Of a stretch of 23,058 nt of DNA, positions 15,073 through 23,058 are shown piece after piece. This DNA is from JAICMB01 sp035295125 (GTDB taxonomy: Bacteria; Acidobacteriota; Terriglobia; Bryobacterales; Bryobacteraceae): NCBI GenBank assembly GCA_035295125.1, contig DATGJP010000021.1, positions 1-23,058 of the forward strand, given 5' to 3'. The first letter of the stretch is position 1, and each line of letters starts with the position of its first letter. Position numbers and translations under genes: made by a program. Under the pieces are notes generated by a model that saw nothing but the letters and a program-made list of their open reading frames with translations, was not told where the DNA came from and did not search any database.

Positions 15073-18000
15073 TTAAGGCTGGCCGAAGTAGCCATTAATA
15101 TCCAGAATCACGTTGGTCGCGCTCGGAACGAACACGTCAATTCCTCCTGCCGAACCCGCCGGCACAATTGCGGCGTTAGCGATGATCTGCCCCTGCAAGT
15201 CGTTTAAGGTTGACACGACCGGCTGGGTCTGACCGGCGGGCCAAGTGCTCAGATAGAGCAGCGATCCTGGCGGCACGGCGGTCATATTGAACGAATACGC
15301 CTGCGCGGTTGCCGGAATATTGCAGGAACTGCTCTGAACGGGGAACATACGCGTCGTCCCCGCGGCGAGCTGCGGCCCGCCCAAAGGTCCGGCCGCGCCG
15401 CGTGTGTCCGCCACACGACATGGCGTGAACGGATGGAAGTACAGAGCACCGGGGCCGCCGGGAGGCGCGAAGTATCCGTTGATATCGATAATCACGTTGC
15501 TCGGATTACTCACAAACACGCTGATCGCCCCACCGCTGCCCGCCGGTACGACCGCTGCATTGGCGGCAATCTGCCCCTGCAGCGCGTTTAGAGTCGATAC
15601 AGTGGGCTGCGTTTGCCCGGCTGGCCATGTTGTCAGGAAAGTGAGCGGCCCAGGCGGTACGACCGTCATGTTCAGCGAGTACGCCTGCGCCGCTGCCGGA
15701 ATGGCGCAGGAGCTCTGCGGCACGGTAAAGCTGCGCGTTTGACCGGCGCTCATCGACGGAGGTCCGAACTGTCCGCTGAAGCCCGGCCCGCCTCGCGTAT
15801 CGGCAATGCGGCACGGTGTCACCGGATAGAACGCCAGCCCCGATGCCGCCGGCGGTGCGAAGTAGCCGTTAATGTCGATGATCACATCGGTCACGTCGGT
15901 GACGAACACGTTGACTGCTCCTCCTGTCCCGGCCGGCACGATGGCGGCATTCGCGAGAATCGCCCCATTGGAGGAATTCAGCGTGGAGACCACCGGTTGC
16001 GTTTGTCCAGCCGGCCAAATGGTGAGATAGCCCAGAGTCGCCGCGGGAACCGCCGTTATATTCAACGAATACGCCTGCGCGTTGGATGGTATGTGGCAGC
16101 CGCTCGAAGGGATAGGAAAGCTACGGGTCTGCAGGGCGTTCATTGTGGGCGGCCCGAACTGTCCGCTGAATCCCTGCCCGGGGCGTGTGTCGGCGACGCG
16201 GCAAGGCGTCACGGGGAAGAAGGCGAGCCCGGTCGGCGCGCCTCCGGTAATCGTCGTGGAATCCGTCGCGCTCGCGGCGGCTGATCCGCCTCCCGACACC
16301 GAAACGCTATTCACTAACGGCGAACCGGCATTCGCGGCGACATTCACGACCACAGTGATGGGCGCGTAACTGGAGCCTCCGGCCAGCGAATCACTACGCG
16401 AGCAGGTATTGGCGCCCGCTGTGCAGGTCCATCCGCTGCCCGACATCGACGCCAGCGTCAGGCCCGATGGCACTGTCTCCGTGACCGTCACGGTTCCGCT
16501 GGTTGTCCCGGCGCCGGCGGTGTTTGCCACGGTAACGGTATATGTCCCACCCTGCTGCCCCTGCATGAAATTACCCGCGTGCGCCTTCGTGATGCTGAGC
16601 ACGGCAGGTGGAGGGCCAGAACCGGCAATAATCGTCGAATCGGTAGTGCTGGAAGTGGCTGATCCTCCGCCCGAGACGCTGGCCACGTTCACCTGAGGAG
16701 ACGCAGCATTCCCGCTCACATTCACGTTGAGCGTAATCGGGTCGTAAACCGAGCCACCAGCCAAAGCGTCGTTACGTGTGCAGGTAATGCCGGAACACGT
16801 CCAGCCGTTTCCCGTCATTGAAACAAGGGTCAGGCCGGGGGGCAGCGTATCCGTTACAGTGACGATTCCAGCCACGGGAGCGGCATTGGAGGCATTTGAG
16901 ACTGTGATTGTGTAGGTCGCGCCCTGCTGTCCCTGATTGAAATTCCCGGTATGTGTCAGAGCAATGCCTAGTGTGGGAGGGTTGGAATAAAGCCGCGGAT
17001 TGATCGAGCTCACCATCGCCATCACCGTGAACTTCTGAGCTACGGCTAAACCGGAAACGCCGTTGTGATTCCAATCGGCGACCGCAAACCCGGTAACGTT
17101 GGCTCCCGACCTGAAGTAACTCGGGGCCTGAAACGTCCCGTCGCCATTTCCTAGCTGATACACAGACTCAATGGAGTCGCCCACAACGAGATCGGGAACA
17201 CCATCGCCGTTCAAATCGACCAAGGCCACAGCTCCCCCCGACGCCGGCGTGCTGAACGGTGTGAGTTGCCGGAATGTACCGTTGCCGTTGCCCAGCAGCA
17301 CCACTATCGAAGTGTTGCCCTGAGAACTCAGAAGGGAGACCACCAGGTCGGGTTTGCCGTCGCCGTTCACGTCGCCAACAGCCATCGCCTGGGGAAATCC
17401 TGCCGGCGATCCCACCTGGAGCAAGGAGGCGGGCCGGAATGTGCCGTCGCCAACGCCAGTCAGAATCCCTATCGCTCCGGCGCTCGAGAAGTTGAAATTC
17501 GCGCCACCGGCACAGACCGCGAGGTCCATCTTGCCATCTCCGTTGAAGTCGCCTGTGCCTGTGCAATAGACGGAGAAATTGCCGACCGCGTAATTCACCG
17601 CCGCGCCCAGGACCCCGCCGCCTCTATTGATCAGCACGGAAACGCCGCCGCTGCCGGAGCCGGTTGGATCTGCCTGATATCCTGCCGCCACGTCCGGCTT
17701 TCCGTCGCCATTAAAGTCGGCAACAACGACTCCGCTCGGTGGGGTGTTCGTGAAGCCACCGGGATAGCCGCCGATTGCGTAGCTCGTCTGCGTTCCGAGA
17801 GTGCCACCGCCGTTGCCGAGAGCGACGTCCAGAGTGCCTCCAAAGCTGCCATTGTTGGCAGTGAACATCGACGACGCCACCACATCCGGCTTTCCATCGC
17901 CGTTGAGATCGGCCGTCGCGAGCGTCACGGCCTGCGAACCGGATTGTAGGGGATAATTGACCGGAGTGTTGAACTCGCCCTGAGGATTCCGCAGAAGAAC

Positions 18001-19320
18001 CGAGATGCTCCCTGCAGCGACGATCATATCGGGGTAGCCGTCGCCGTTCAGATCTGCCGCTGCGATGCCGTCGGCGATCCCCGGCATGGCGTGGAGTTGA
18101 GGCGATGCAGCAATACCGCCCGTATTCAACGGAATGATCGTTAACTCGCCCGCTACTCCATCGATACTGGTCAGCACAAATCCACCACTGCCGTCAGCCA
18201 CAGGAGCGAAGTTCAGCGGTTCAGCTCCGGTCACATTCTGCACTGGCGCCTGGAAGGTTCCATCGCCGTTGCCGAAGAGGAACGAAATGCTGTTGTAGCC
18301 TTCGTTGGCGACCATCAGGTCGAGCTTGCCGTCACCATTGAGATCCATGAATGTTAGGTACGTTGCCGACCGGGCTCCGCCTGCGTACGGAACAGCCGCC
18401 CTGAATGTCCCATCCCCATTCCCAAGGAGGACATCAATGGTGCCGCCCTGGCTTGCTACGGCCAGGTCGATCTTACCGTCGCCACTCCAATCTCCGGCGA
18501 CAATGGACTCGGGATCGGCTGCGACACTGTACGACGTCGGCGAACCAAACGTGCCGTTGCCATTGCCGAGCAGCACCGAAATCGTGCGATTCGTCAGATT
18601 CCCAACGGCGATATCTGGTTTGCCGTCGCCGTTGAAGTCGGCGCTGTACATAGCAACCGGAGTGGCGCCGGCATTGATGGGGGGCCCGACGGTAAATGTG
18701 CCATCCCCTTTCCCCAGAAGGATCGTGATGTTCCCTCCCGCATCCGTATCCAGGTTGCCGAAATTACTTACCGCCAGATCTGCGATTCCGTCCCCGTTGA
18801 AATCCGCTGTGATCAGATGCTGCGGATTCGGACCCACAGTGTACTCGCCTGCGGGCTGAGGTATGGTCGCGCCCGGGCTGAGAATGCCAGTCTGAACGGT
18901 CGTGTCCGTCGTCTGTGCGACAACCTGGCTTCCGCTGGCGAGCGATGCGACCGCCAGGCCCTCGGACCCATACCCCATTGTCTGAGCCGGTGCAAGAACC
19001 AGTGCAAACGGCGATCTGTAATCGGGTGCTCCAAAACCAACGAATGATAACGTGATCTCTTGGAAGTCCGATAGTAGCTTGGAGCAGTCGGCGCCTGAAT
19101 CTCGCACGAACGCCGTTTTAGTTTTGCCAGATGGAAGCGTCAGGCTGAGGATGGTGCAGCCTTCATCGGGTCTATAAAAGAGTCTTGTAACGATGGTCCC
19201 TTTGGGAAGCACTAACACGTTTTTCCCTAAATCGATGACGTAGTCCACTGGCGGTGTATCGCCGATGCAGGGAAGAGCAGAGCAAAGAATGGCGAGAAAG
19301 AATACTATTCTGCGAAACAT
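15073..19320 (-). CDS. Exported FG-GAP/VCBS repeat protein with DUF11 and triplicated C-terminal domains
   Basis: A 1415-residue exported protein. Signal peptide at 1-20 (FRRIVFFLAILCSALPCIG). An unassigned domain (25-150) is followed by about eleven FG-GAP/VCBS repeats (155-770) with Ca-binding DxNxDGxxD and LLGNGDGTF motifs, predicting one or more beta-propellers. One repeat near 375-400 is degenerate. Two DUF11-type beta-sandwich domains follow (about 778-900 and 903-1027; NFNQGQQGATYTITV and NFMQGQQGGTYTVTV). Three near-identical ~125-residue domains close the protein, each starting TPCR-ADTR and ending IDINGYF. Probably cell-surface and adhesive or ligand-binding; the ligand is unknown. 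No sorting signal is recognised. It is divergent from the sigma operon. Confidence 0.9.
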   Translation of the reverse strand: MFRRIVFFLAILCSALPCIGDTPPVDYVIDLGKNVLVLPKGTIVTRLFYRPDEGCTILSLTLPSGKTKTAFVRDSGADCSKLLSDFQEITLSFVGFGAPDYRSPFALVLAPAQTMGYGSEGLAVASLASGSQVVAQTTDTTVQTGILSPGATIPQPAGEYTVGPNPQHLITADFNGDGIADLAVSNFGNLDTDAGGNITILLGKGDGTFTVGPPINAGATPVAMYSADFNGDGKPDIAVGNLTNRTISVLLGNGNGTFGSPTSYSVAADPESIVAGDWSGDGKIDLAVASQGGTIDVLLGNGDGTFRAAVPYAGGARSATYLTFMDLNGDGKLDLMVANEGYNSISFLFGNGDGTFQAPVQNVTGAEPLNFAPVADGSGGFVLTSIDGVAGELTIIPLNTGGIAASPQLHAMPGIADGIAAADLNGDGYPDMIVAAGSISVLLRNPQGEFNTPVNYPLQSGSQAVTLATADLNGDGKPDVVASSMFTANNGSFGGTLDVALGNGGGTLGTQTSYAIGGYPGGFTNTPPSGVVVADFNGDGKPDVAAGYQADPTGSGSGGVSVLINRGGGVLGAAVNYAVGNFSVYCTGTGDFNGDGKMDLAVCAGGANFNFSSAGAIGILTGVGDGTFRPASLLQVGSPAGFPQAMAVGDVNGDGKPDLVVSLLSSQGNTSIVVLLGNGNGTFRQLTPFSTPASGGAVALVDLNGDGVPDLVVGDSIESVYQLGNGDGTFQAPSYFRSGANVTGFAVADWNHNGVSGLAVAQKFTVMAMVSSINPRLYSNPPTLGIALTHTGNFNQGQQGATYTITVSNASNAAPVAGIVTVTDTLPPGLTLVSMTGNGWTCSGITCTRNDALAGGSVYDPITLNVNVSGNAASPQVNVASVSGGGSATSSTTDSTIIAGSGPPPAVLSITKAHAGNFMQGQQGGTYTVTVANTAGAGTTSGTVTVTETVPSGLTLASMSGSGWTCTAGANTCSRSDSLAGGSSYAPITVVVNVAANAGSPLVNSVSVSGGGSAAASATDSTTITGGAPTGLAFFPVTPCRVADTRPGQGFSGQFGPPTMNALQTRSFPIPSSGCHIPSNAQAYSLNITAVPAATLGYLTIWPAGQTQPVVSTLNSSNGAILANAAIVPAGTGGAVNVFVTDVTDVIIDINGYFAPPAASGLAFYPVTPCRIADTRGGPGFSGQFGPPSMSAGQTRSFTVPQSSCAIPAAAQAYSLNMTVVPPGPLTFLTTWPAGQTQPTVSTLNALQGQIAANAAVVPAGSGGAISVFVSNPSNVIIDINGYFAPPGGPGALYFHPFTPCRVADTRGAAGPLGGPQLAAGTTRMFPVQSSSCNIPATAQAYSFNMTAVPPGSLLYLSTWPAGQTQPVVSTLNDLQGQIIANAAIVPAGSAGGIDVFVPSATNVILDINGYFGQP
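15076..16230 (-). repeat. Three tandem ~390-base coding repeats
   Basis: Three in-frame copies at about 16230-15857, 15839-15462 and 15443-15076 encode the same domain. Shared marks are TPCR(V/I)ADTR, AQAYS(L/F)N(I/M)T, (T/S)(I/T)WPAGQTQP, VSTLN, (I/V)(I/L)ANAA(I/V)VPAG and I(D/L)INGYF. The copies differ throughout, so the duplication is not recent, but they are close enough to allow recombination. Confidence 0.85.
16240..16985 (-). repeat. Two tandem DUF11-type coding repeats
   Basis: Two successive ~370-base units (about 16985-16620 and 16612-16240) encode DUF11-type domains sharing GNF-QGQQG-TYT-TV, GLTL-SM-G-GWTC and ASV/VSV-SGGGSA. They bridge the FG-GAP part and the triplicated C-terminal domains. 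Confidence 0.75.
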
Positions 19321-19408
19321 CTCAACCTGCTATGTCGGGAAGCGCCGAATCATCACGCGGTTTCTGAGCACAAAGTTCTGTTAGGATCTAGGATTCGGTC
19401 CGTCCTCA

Positions 19409-19981
19409 ATGACCGATACCGAAGACCAGCAGATTCCTCCAGGTCGAAAGCGCCGGGAACTAAATCGGCAGACACTCGATTCGCTTCTTGCGGCGCTCTC
19501 GGCGGACCGTGACGAGGCGGCTGCCAAGTATGAGTCTTTGCGGCGGCGGCTCATCGATCTTTTCGCATGGGAGCAGTGCGACGCACCGGAGGATCTGGCT
19601 GATGAGGCGCTGAATCGGCTGGCCTGGAAGGTGAACGAAGGCACTCCCATCCCTCACCCCGACCGCTACGCATTCGGAATTGCGCGGTTGATGATTCAGG
19701 AGGAGGCTCGAAAGCAGCGCAAGCGTGAATCCGTCGTGCGCGAGTTGGAGTCCCCCGGCGCCCATTCGTCCGGACGCGATAGCAGTATGTTGGCAGCTAT
19801 CGAAAAATGCCTGGCGGCCCTACCGCCGGAGAACCGCGAACTGATTGAACGATACTATGCCGAGGACCGCTCCACGCTGGCACTGTCGTTCGGCATTTCT
19901 GTCAATGCCCTGCGCAACCGCGCGTTGCGCATTCGGGAACAAATCTTCAACAGCGTCGTCCGGGAGCGTGACAATTCGTGA
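19409..19981 (+). CDS. ECF-like RNA polymerase sigma factor
   Basis: A 190-residue protein with a sigma-70 region 2-like part (about 25-107, including LRRRLIDLF, ADEALNRLAWKV and DRYAFGIARLMIQEEARK) and a region 4-like part (127-185, LAALPPENRELIERYYAEDRS followed by the helix-turn-helix ALSFGISVNALRNRALRIREQI). This two-domain layout directs RNA polymerase to a small set of promoters. The region 2 match is weak, as in many acidobacterial ECF groups. It is followed after nine bases by the membrane protein proposed as its anti-sigma. The 88-base gap to the divergent FG-GAP gene must hold both promoters; TAGGAT at 19382-19387 is a possible -10. Confidence 0.85.
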   Translation: MTDTEDQQIPPGRKRRELNRQTLDSLLAALSADRDEAAAKYESLRRRLIDLFAWEQCDAPEDLADEALNRLAWKVNEGTPIPHPDRYAFGIARLMIQEEARKQRKRESVVRELESPGAHSSGRDSSMLAAIEKCLAALPPENRELIERYYAEDRSTLALSFGISVNALRNRALRIREQIFNSVVRERDNS

Positions 19982-19990
19982 GTTTCAGTC

Positions 19991-20719
19991 ATGGTAGATA
20001 GAGCCAACTTGATTGCATACCTGCTGCACGAAATGCCCGAATCGGAACGGCATGCGTTCGCCGAGCGCTGCTTCAGCGACCCCGAATTCTACGAGGCGCT
20101 GCAAATGGCCGAGGCCGACTTGCTGGACAGCTATGTTCGCGGTACCCTTTCGCGAAGCCAGGGCGCGCGAGTCGAGCGCTATTTGCTTGCGTCCGACCAT
20201 CAACGTGAAAAGCTGGCCTTCGCCCGCGGGCTGCGAGCCGTGCTGCCGGCGCCCCGGCGTAGGGCCTTTCCCGTGCGGGCGATTAGCGCCGCGGCTGCAA
20301 TCGTTGTGCTGGCGGGCGCCTTACTGTGGCTCGGCTTGCGCAATCGGACCCTGGAGCACCAGATCGCGGAACTCCGGCAGCCGCGTCCGGTCGCCGGCGG
20401 TGTCTACTCGGTGTTTCTCGGTTCAGGGACGCTCCGCGGTGCGGAGTCGGCCACCGAGCTGCGACCGTCCGGTGCTGCACTGGTCCGTATGGAGTTGGAG
20501 CTTGAGCCTGGGCAGGAACAGCAAGTCTACTCGGCGACGATCCTCAGGGCCGGCGAAACCGTCTGGACCGAGGCGCCATTGAAACCCGAACACCGCGGGC
20601 AAGGTTTTCTGGTCTTGCTGTGGGTGCCCCAGGGAGTTCTCAGCCCGGGAAACTATACCGCCCGTCTTGATGCTCATGGGCATGCTGTGGGGTATTACAG
20701 CTTTAAAGTGTCTCCCTGA
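19991..20719 (+). CDS. Single-pass membrane protein, probable anti-sigma factor
   Basis: A 242-residue protein. The cytoplasmic N-terminal part (1-95) is helical and begins NLIAYLLHEMPESERHAFAERCF, like the N-termini of acidobacterial anti-sigma proteins encoded after ECF sigma genes. One membrane span follows at about 97-116 (AISAAAAIVVLAGALLWLGL), then a periplasmic beta-rich domain (130-242) ending VGYYSFKVSP. It lacks the HxxxCxxC zinc motif of classical anti-sigmas, so its role is inferred from position and topology. It is co-transcribed with the sigma gene nine bases upstream. Its periplasmic domain could sense a signal or be a protease target. It converges on an ADOP gene. Confidence 0.75.
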   Translation: MVDRANLIAYLLHEMPESERHAFAERCFSDPEFYEALQMAEADLLDSYVRGTLSRSQGARVERYLLASDHQREKLAFARGLRAVLPAPRRRAFPVRAISAAAAIVVLAGALLWLGLRNRTLEHQIAELRQPRPVAGGVYSVFLGSGTLRGAESATELRPSGAALVRMELELEPGQEQQVYSATILRAGETVWTEAPLKPEHRGQGFLVLLWVPQGVLSPGNYTARLDAHGHAVGYYSFKVSP

Positions 20720-20737
20720 CTCGAAGCCGCGTCCGCG

Positions 20738-23058
20738 TCAACGCAACGCGCGTGCCGGATCGATTTGCGTCGCTCTCCGAGCCGGGATGGCGCAACCCAG
20801 CACCCCCGCGACGGCCAGCACGATAATGACGGCGGCCAGCGTTATCGGGTCACTGGGAGAGACGCCGACCAGGGCGCGGCGGAGCAGTCGTGTCAATGCG
20901 AAGGCTAATGGAAGACCCACGCCGAGGCCGATCCCGACCTGCTGCAAACCCTGAGCGAAGACCATCAGCAGGAGATCTCGGCGACTGGCTCCGAGTGCCC
21001 CGCGAATCCCGATTTCCTGAGTTCGCCGGCTCACCGAGTGGGCCATGACACCATAGAGGCCCGCAAACGCGAGCACGAGAGCAATCGCTCCGAACATCGA
21101 GAAGAGAGTGGCGAATGCAGTCACATTGAGCCGATGCCGGGTCATGTGTTCCTCGAGGGTGCGCATCTCGGCGGCGGGAAGTTCATCATCGAGCTTCTGA
21201 AGCTCGCGGCGAAACGCGGTTTCGAGCGTCGCCGGCGGAACGCGGGTGCGCGCGACGACGGACATGACAGATCGTGGCGCTGCCGCGTATGGCACATACA
21301 CGAGGGGATCGGTCTGCAAGGGACGCTGGAAGTTCTGTTGGATATTCGGAACGACGCCTGCCACCTCAAACCAGCGCGGTGCAGAGCCGGCGGGCGCCAG
21401 TCGTAGTTGCTTCCCTAAAGGACTCTCGCCCGGCCAGTATTGGGCCGCAAAGCTCTCGTTTACCATAACCGAGTTGTCATTGAACAGGCGGCCGCGCGTG
21501 GGATTCACCTGCATTACGCGGAAGTACGTAGCCCCAACGATAAGGCCAGCGATACGCGAGGAGTCCTCGGAATCGCGTGCAAACTCGAGCCAGCCGGCCG
21601 CGGGCAGGTTGGACGTTAGAGAAGCTGTTTCGACACCCGGTAGCGATTCCAGCCGGCTCTGCAGGCGTCGATAGAACGCGATCCGATCATCGGGCTTTGG
21701 GTATTTGGGCTCGGGCAAGTCGACCTGCATCGTCAGCACACCGGCGGTATTCACGCCGAGCGGTGCGCTGTAGAGCTTCAACGAGCTGCGAATCATGAGA
21801 CCCGCTCCGGTCAGCAGCATCACGCATAGAGCCATCTGCACGACCACAAGCAGGCTCGAAAGGCTGCGTCCGCGAGTCCCGCCGGATGCTCCCTGCCCGC
21901 CCTCCTTGACGGCATTATTCACGTCGACACGCGCGAGCTGCACGGCGGGAGCGAGTCCGAAGAGAATGCCCGCGCCAATCGAAATGGCCGCGAGATAGAG
22001 GAACACGCTCGGCCGCATTGAGAAATCCATCCAGGCCGGCCGCCCTGTTTTGCCGGTGAAGCCATCAAACCAATGCAATCCCGCCATTGCAACGATCCAG
22101 CCGCATGCGCCGCTGACGACGGAGAGTAACAGGCTCTCGATGAGGAGTTGCCGGACTATTCTCGCGCGTCCCGCGCCGATCGCGATACGAATGGAGATTT
22201 CGCGTGCTCGCGCCGCGGCACGCGACAGCAGGAGGCTGGCGACGTCGGCGCACGCGATCAGGAGGACAAAGGCCACGGCGAAGAGCATGGCCCAAAACAG
22301 AACTCTTCCGTCGTAAGCGCCATAAATTTCGAGCATCAGCCTGACGTCGGCGGCGGCGTCCGGGAAAACGCGACCGGCGATTGTGGTGAGCTCAGCCCGG
22401 GCTTGCGCGATGTCGACGCCATCCGCGAGGCGTCCGAATGCAAGGATCGGCCTTCCTGGGCTTCGAGCCAGGAGCTCGCGCGAATCGAGGGGCATGTACA
22501 AATCGGTGTCTTCGGGAAAGCGCACGTTTTGCGGCATTACTCCGATAACGACAAAGGGCGATCCATCCACACGGATGCTTTGTCCGATGATCGAAGGGGC
22601 CAGTCCATAACGGTTCTGCCAGACTTGGTGGCTTAAGAGTACGACCGAGGCATCGTCTTGAGGACCGAACACGCGGCCGAGAGCGGCGTTCCGCCCAATC
22701 GTGGAGAATCCGGACGCGGTCATCTTCACCGCGCGGTACCGTTCCGGCACGCCGCTCCTGTCGGTCACGTTGACCGATGACATTTGATAGGCGGCGGGAT
22801 GTACGATCGTTTTTACTTCAGGGAGTGAGGCGTACAATCCGGGCAATGAATTCATAAGATCGCCCCGATGAGCCGTATCGTTGAGCGATAGGATGACAAG
22901 GCGATCGATGTGGGGCACTCCAAGGTCAAACGAGAGGGCACTGCTAACCACCGTAAACACCGTGGTGTTCGCGCCAATGCCGAGGGCCAGTGCGAGCACG
23001 GCGATTAGCGAAACCGATGGCGTCCGGGCGAGAGTTCGCGCCGCATAGCGCACATCCT
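20738..23058 (-). CDS. ADOP-type FtsX/MacB-like permease (third copy, 5' end missing)
   Basis: The visible 773 residues form nearly the whole of an orphan permease. The frame is still open at the window edge (DVRYAARTLARTPSVSL), so only a few N-terminal residues are probably missing; the internal GTG at 23053 is not a convincing start. First core: VLLIACADVASLLLSRAAARAREISIRIAIGAG. Second core: EIGIRGALGASRRDLLLMVF, then two spans and the ending IPARRATQIDPARALR. No ATPase lies beside it within the window. It converges on the anti-sigma gene, 18 bases away. Confidence 0.92.
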   Translation of the reverse strand, partial: DVRYAARTLARTPSVSLIAVLALALGIGANTTVFTVVSSALSFDLGVPHIDRLVILSLNDTAHRGDLMNSLPGLYASLPEVKTIVHPAAYQMSSVNVTDRSGVPERYRAVKMTASGFSTIGRNAALGRVFGPQDDASVVLLSHQVWQNRYGLAPSIIGQSIRVDGSPFVVIGVMPQNVRFPEDTDLYMPLDSRELLARSPGRPILAFGRLADGVDIAQARAELTTIAGRVFPDAAADVRLMLEIYGAYDGRVLFWAMLFAVAFVLLIACADVASLLLSRAAARAREISIRIAIGAGRARIVRQLLIESLLLSVVSGACGWIVAMAGLHWFDGFTGKTGRPAWMDFSMRPSVFLYLAAISIGAGILFGLAPAVQLARVDVNNAVKEGGQGASGGTRGRSLSSLLVVVQMALCVMLLTGAGLMIRSSLKLYSAPLGVNTAGVLTMQVDLPEPKYPKPDDRIAFYRRLQSRLESLPGVETASLTSNLPAAGWLEFARDSEDSSRIAGLIVGATYFRVMQVNPTRGRLFNDNSVMVNESFAAQYWPGESPLGKQLRLAPAGSAPRWFEVAGVVPNIQQNFQRPLQTDPLVYVPYAAAPRSVMSVVARTRVPPATLETAFRRELQKLDDELPAAEMRTLEEHMTRHRLNVTAFATLFSMFGAIALVLAFAGLYGVMAHSVSRRTQEIGIRGALGASRRDLLLMVFAQGLQQVGIGLGVGLPLAFALTRLLRRALVGVSPSDPITLAAVIIVLAVAGVLGCAIPARRATQIDPARALR

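Noticed and set aside
15076..17000. CRISPR-like or satellite repeat array
   Set aside because: The repeats are long (about 370-390 bases), in frame and protein-coding, with no short direct repeats and spacers.

Overview
The window looks like a chromosomal segment of an acidobacterium, most likely of the Solibacter/Bryobacter group (Bryobacterales). This taxon is inferred, not read directly. It rests on three long FtsX/MacB-type 'orphan' permeases without an ATPase (the ADOP family, characteristic of Acidobacteriota), a PadR regulator fused in an operon to one of them, a short acidobacterial-type ECF sigma/anti-sigma pair, and a GC-rich genome with short TGAA-loop palindromes between genes. 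No CRISPR array, transposase, integrase or phage gene is visible. No gap between genes exceeds about 200 bases.

Left end (1-1916): a classical translation/transcription cluster on the + strand. In order it holds the 3' end of tuf, rpmG, tRNA-Trp(CCA), secE, nusG and rplK. In most bacteria rplK is followed by rplA-rplJ-rplL-rpoBC. Here the cluster stops at rplK, a palindrome follows five bases later, and the next genes are unrelated.

Centre-left (1906-8819): a small secreted rhodanese-like protein; a convergent alanine-rich protein of unknown function; a PadR regulator and ADOP permease operon (minus strand, padR stop and permease start one base apart) with an operator-like dyad over the padR promoter; a YkgJ-type cysteine-cluster protein; and a zinc alcohol dehydrogenase transcribed divergently from an AlaC-type alanine aminotransferase, with start codons only 20 bases apart.

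Centre-right (8820-20719): a second ADOP permease (minus) is divergent from a large exported TPR-CHAT protein (caspase-like His/Cys dyad both present). This gene converges, six bases apart, on a 1415-residue exported FG-GAP/VCBS protein with two DUF11 domains and three tandem C-terminal domains. Divergent from that protein is a two-gene operon: an ECF-like sigma factor and a single-pass membrane protein placed and built like an anti-sigma factor. A caspase-like protease, a sigma factor, a candidate membrane anti-sigma and a large surface protein side by side suggest a proteolysis-controlled envelope signalling module. This is the most interesting part of the window. It recalls, without any CRISPR component here, the TPR-CHAT / Csx30 / CASP-sigma arrangement of type III-E systems.

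Right end (20738-23058): a third ADOP permease on the minus strand, its N-terminus cut by the window edge.
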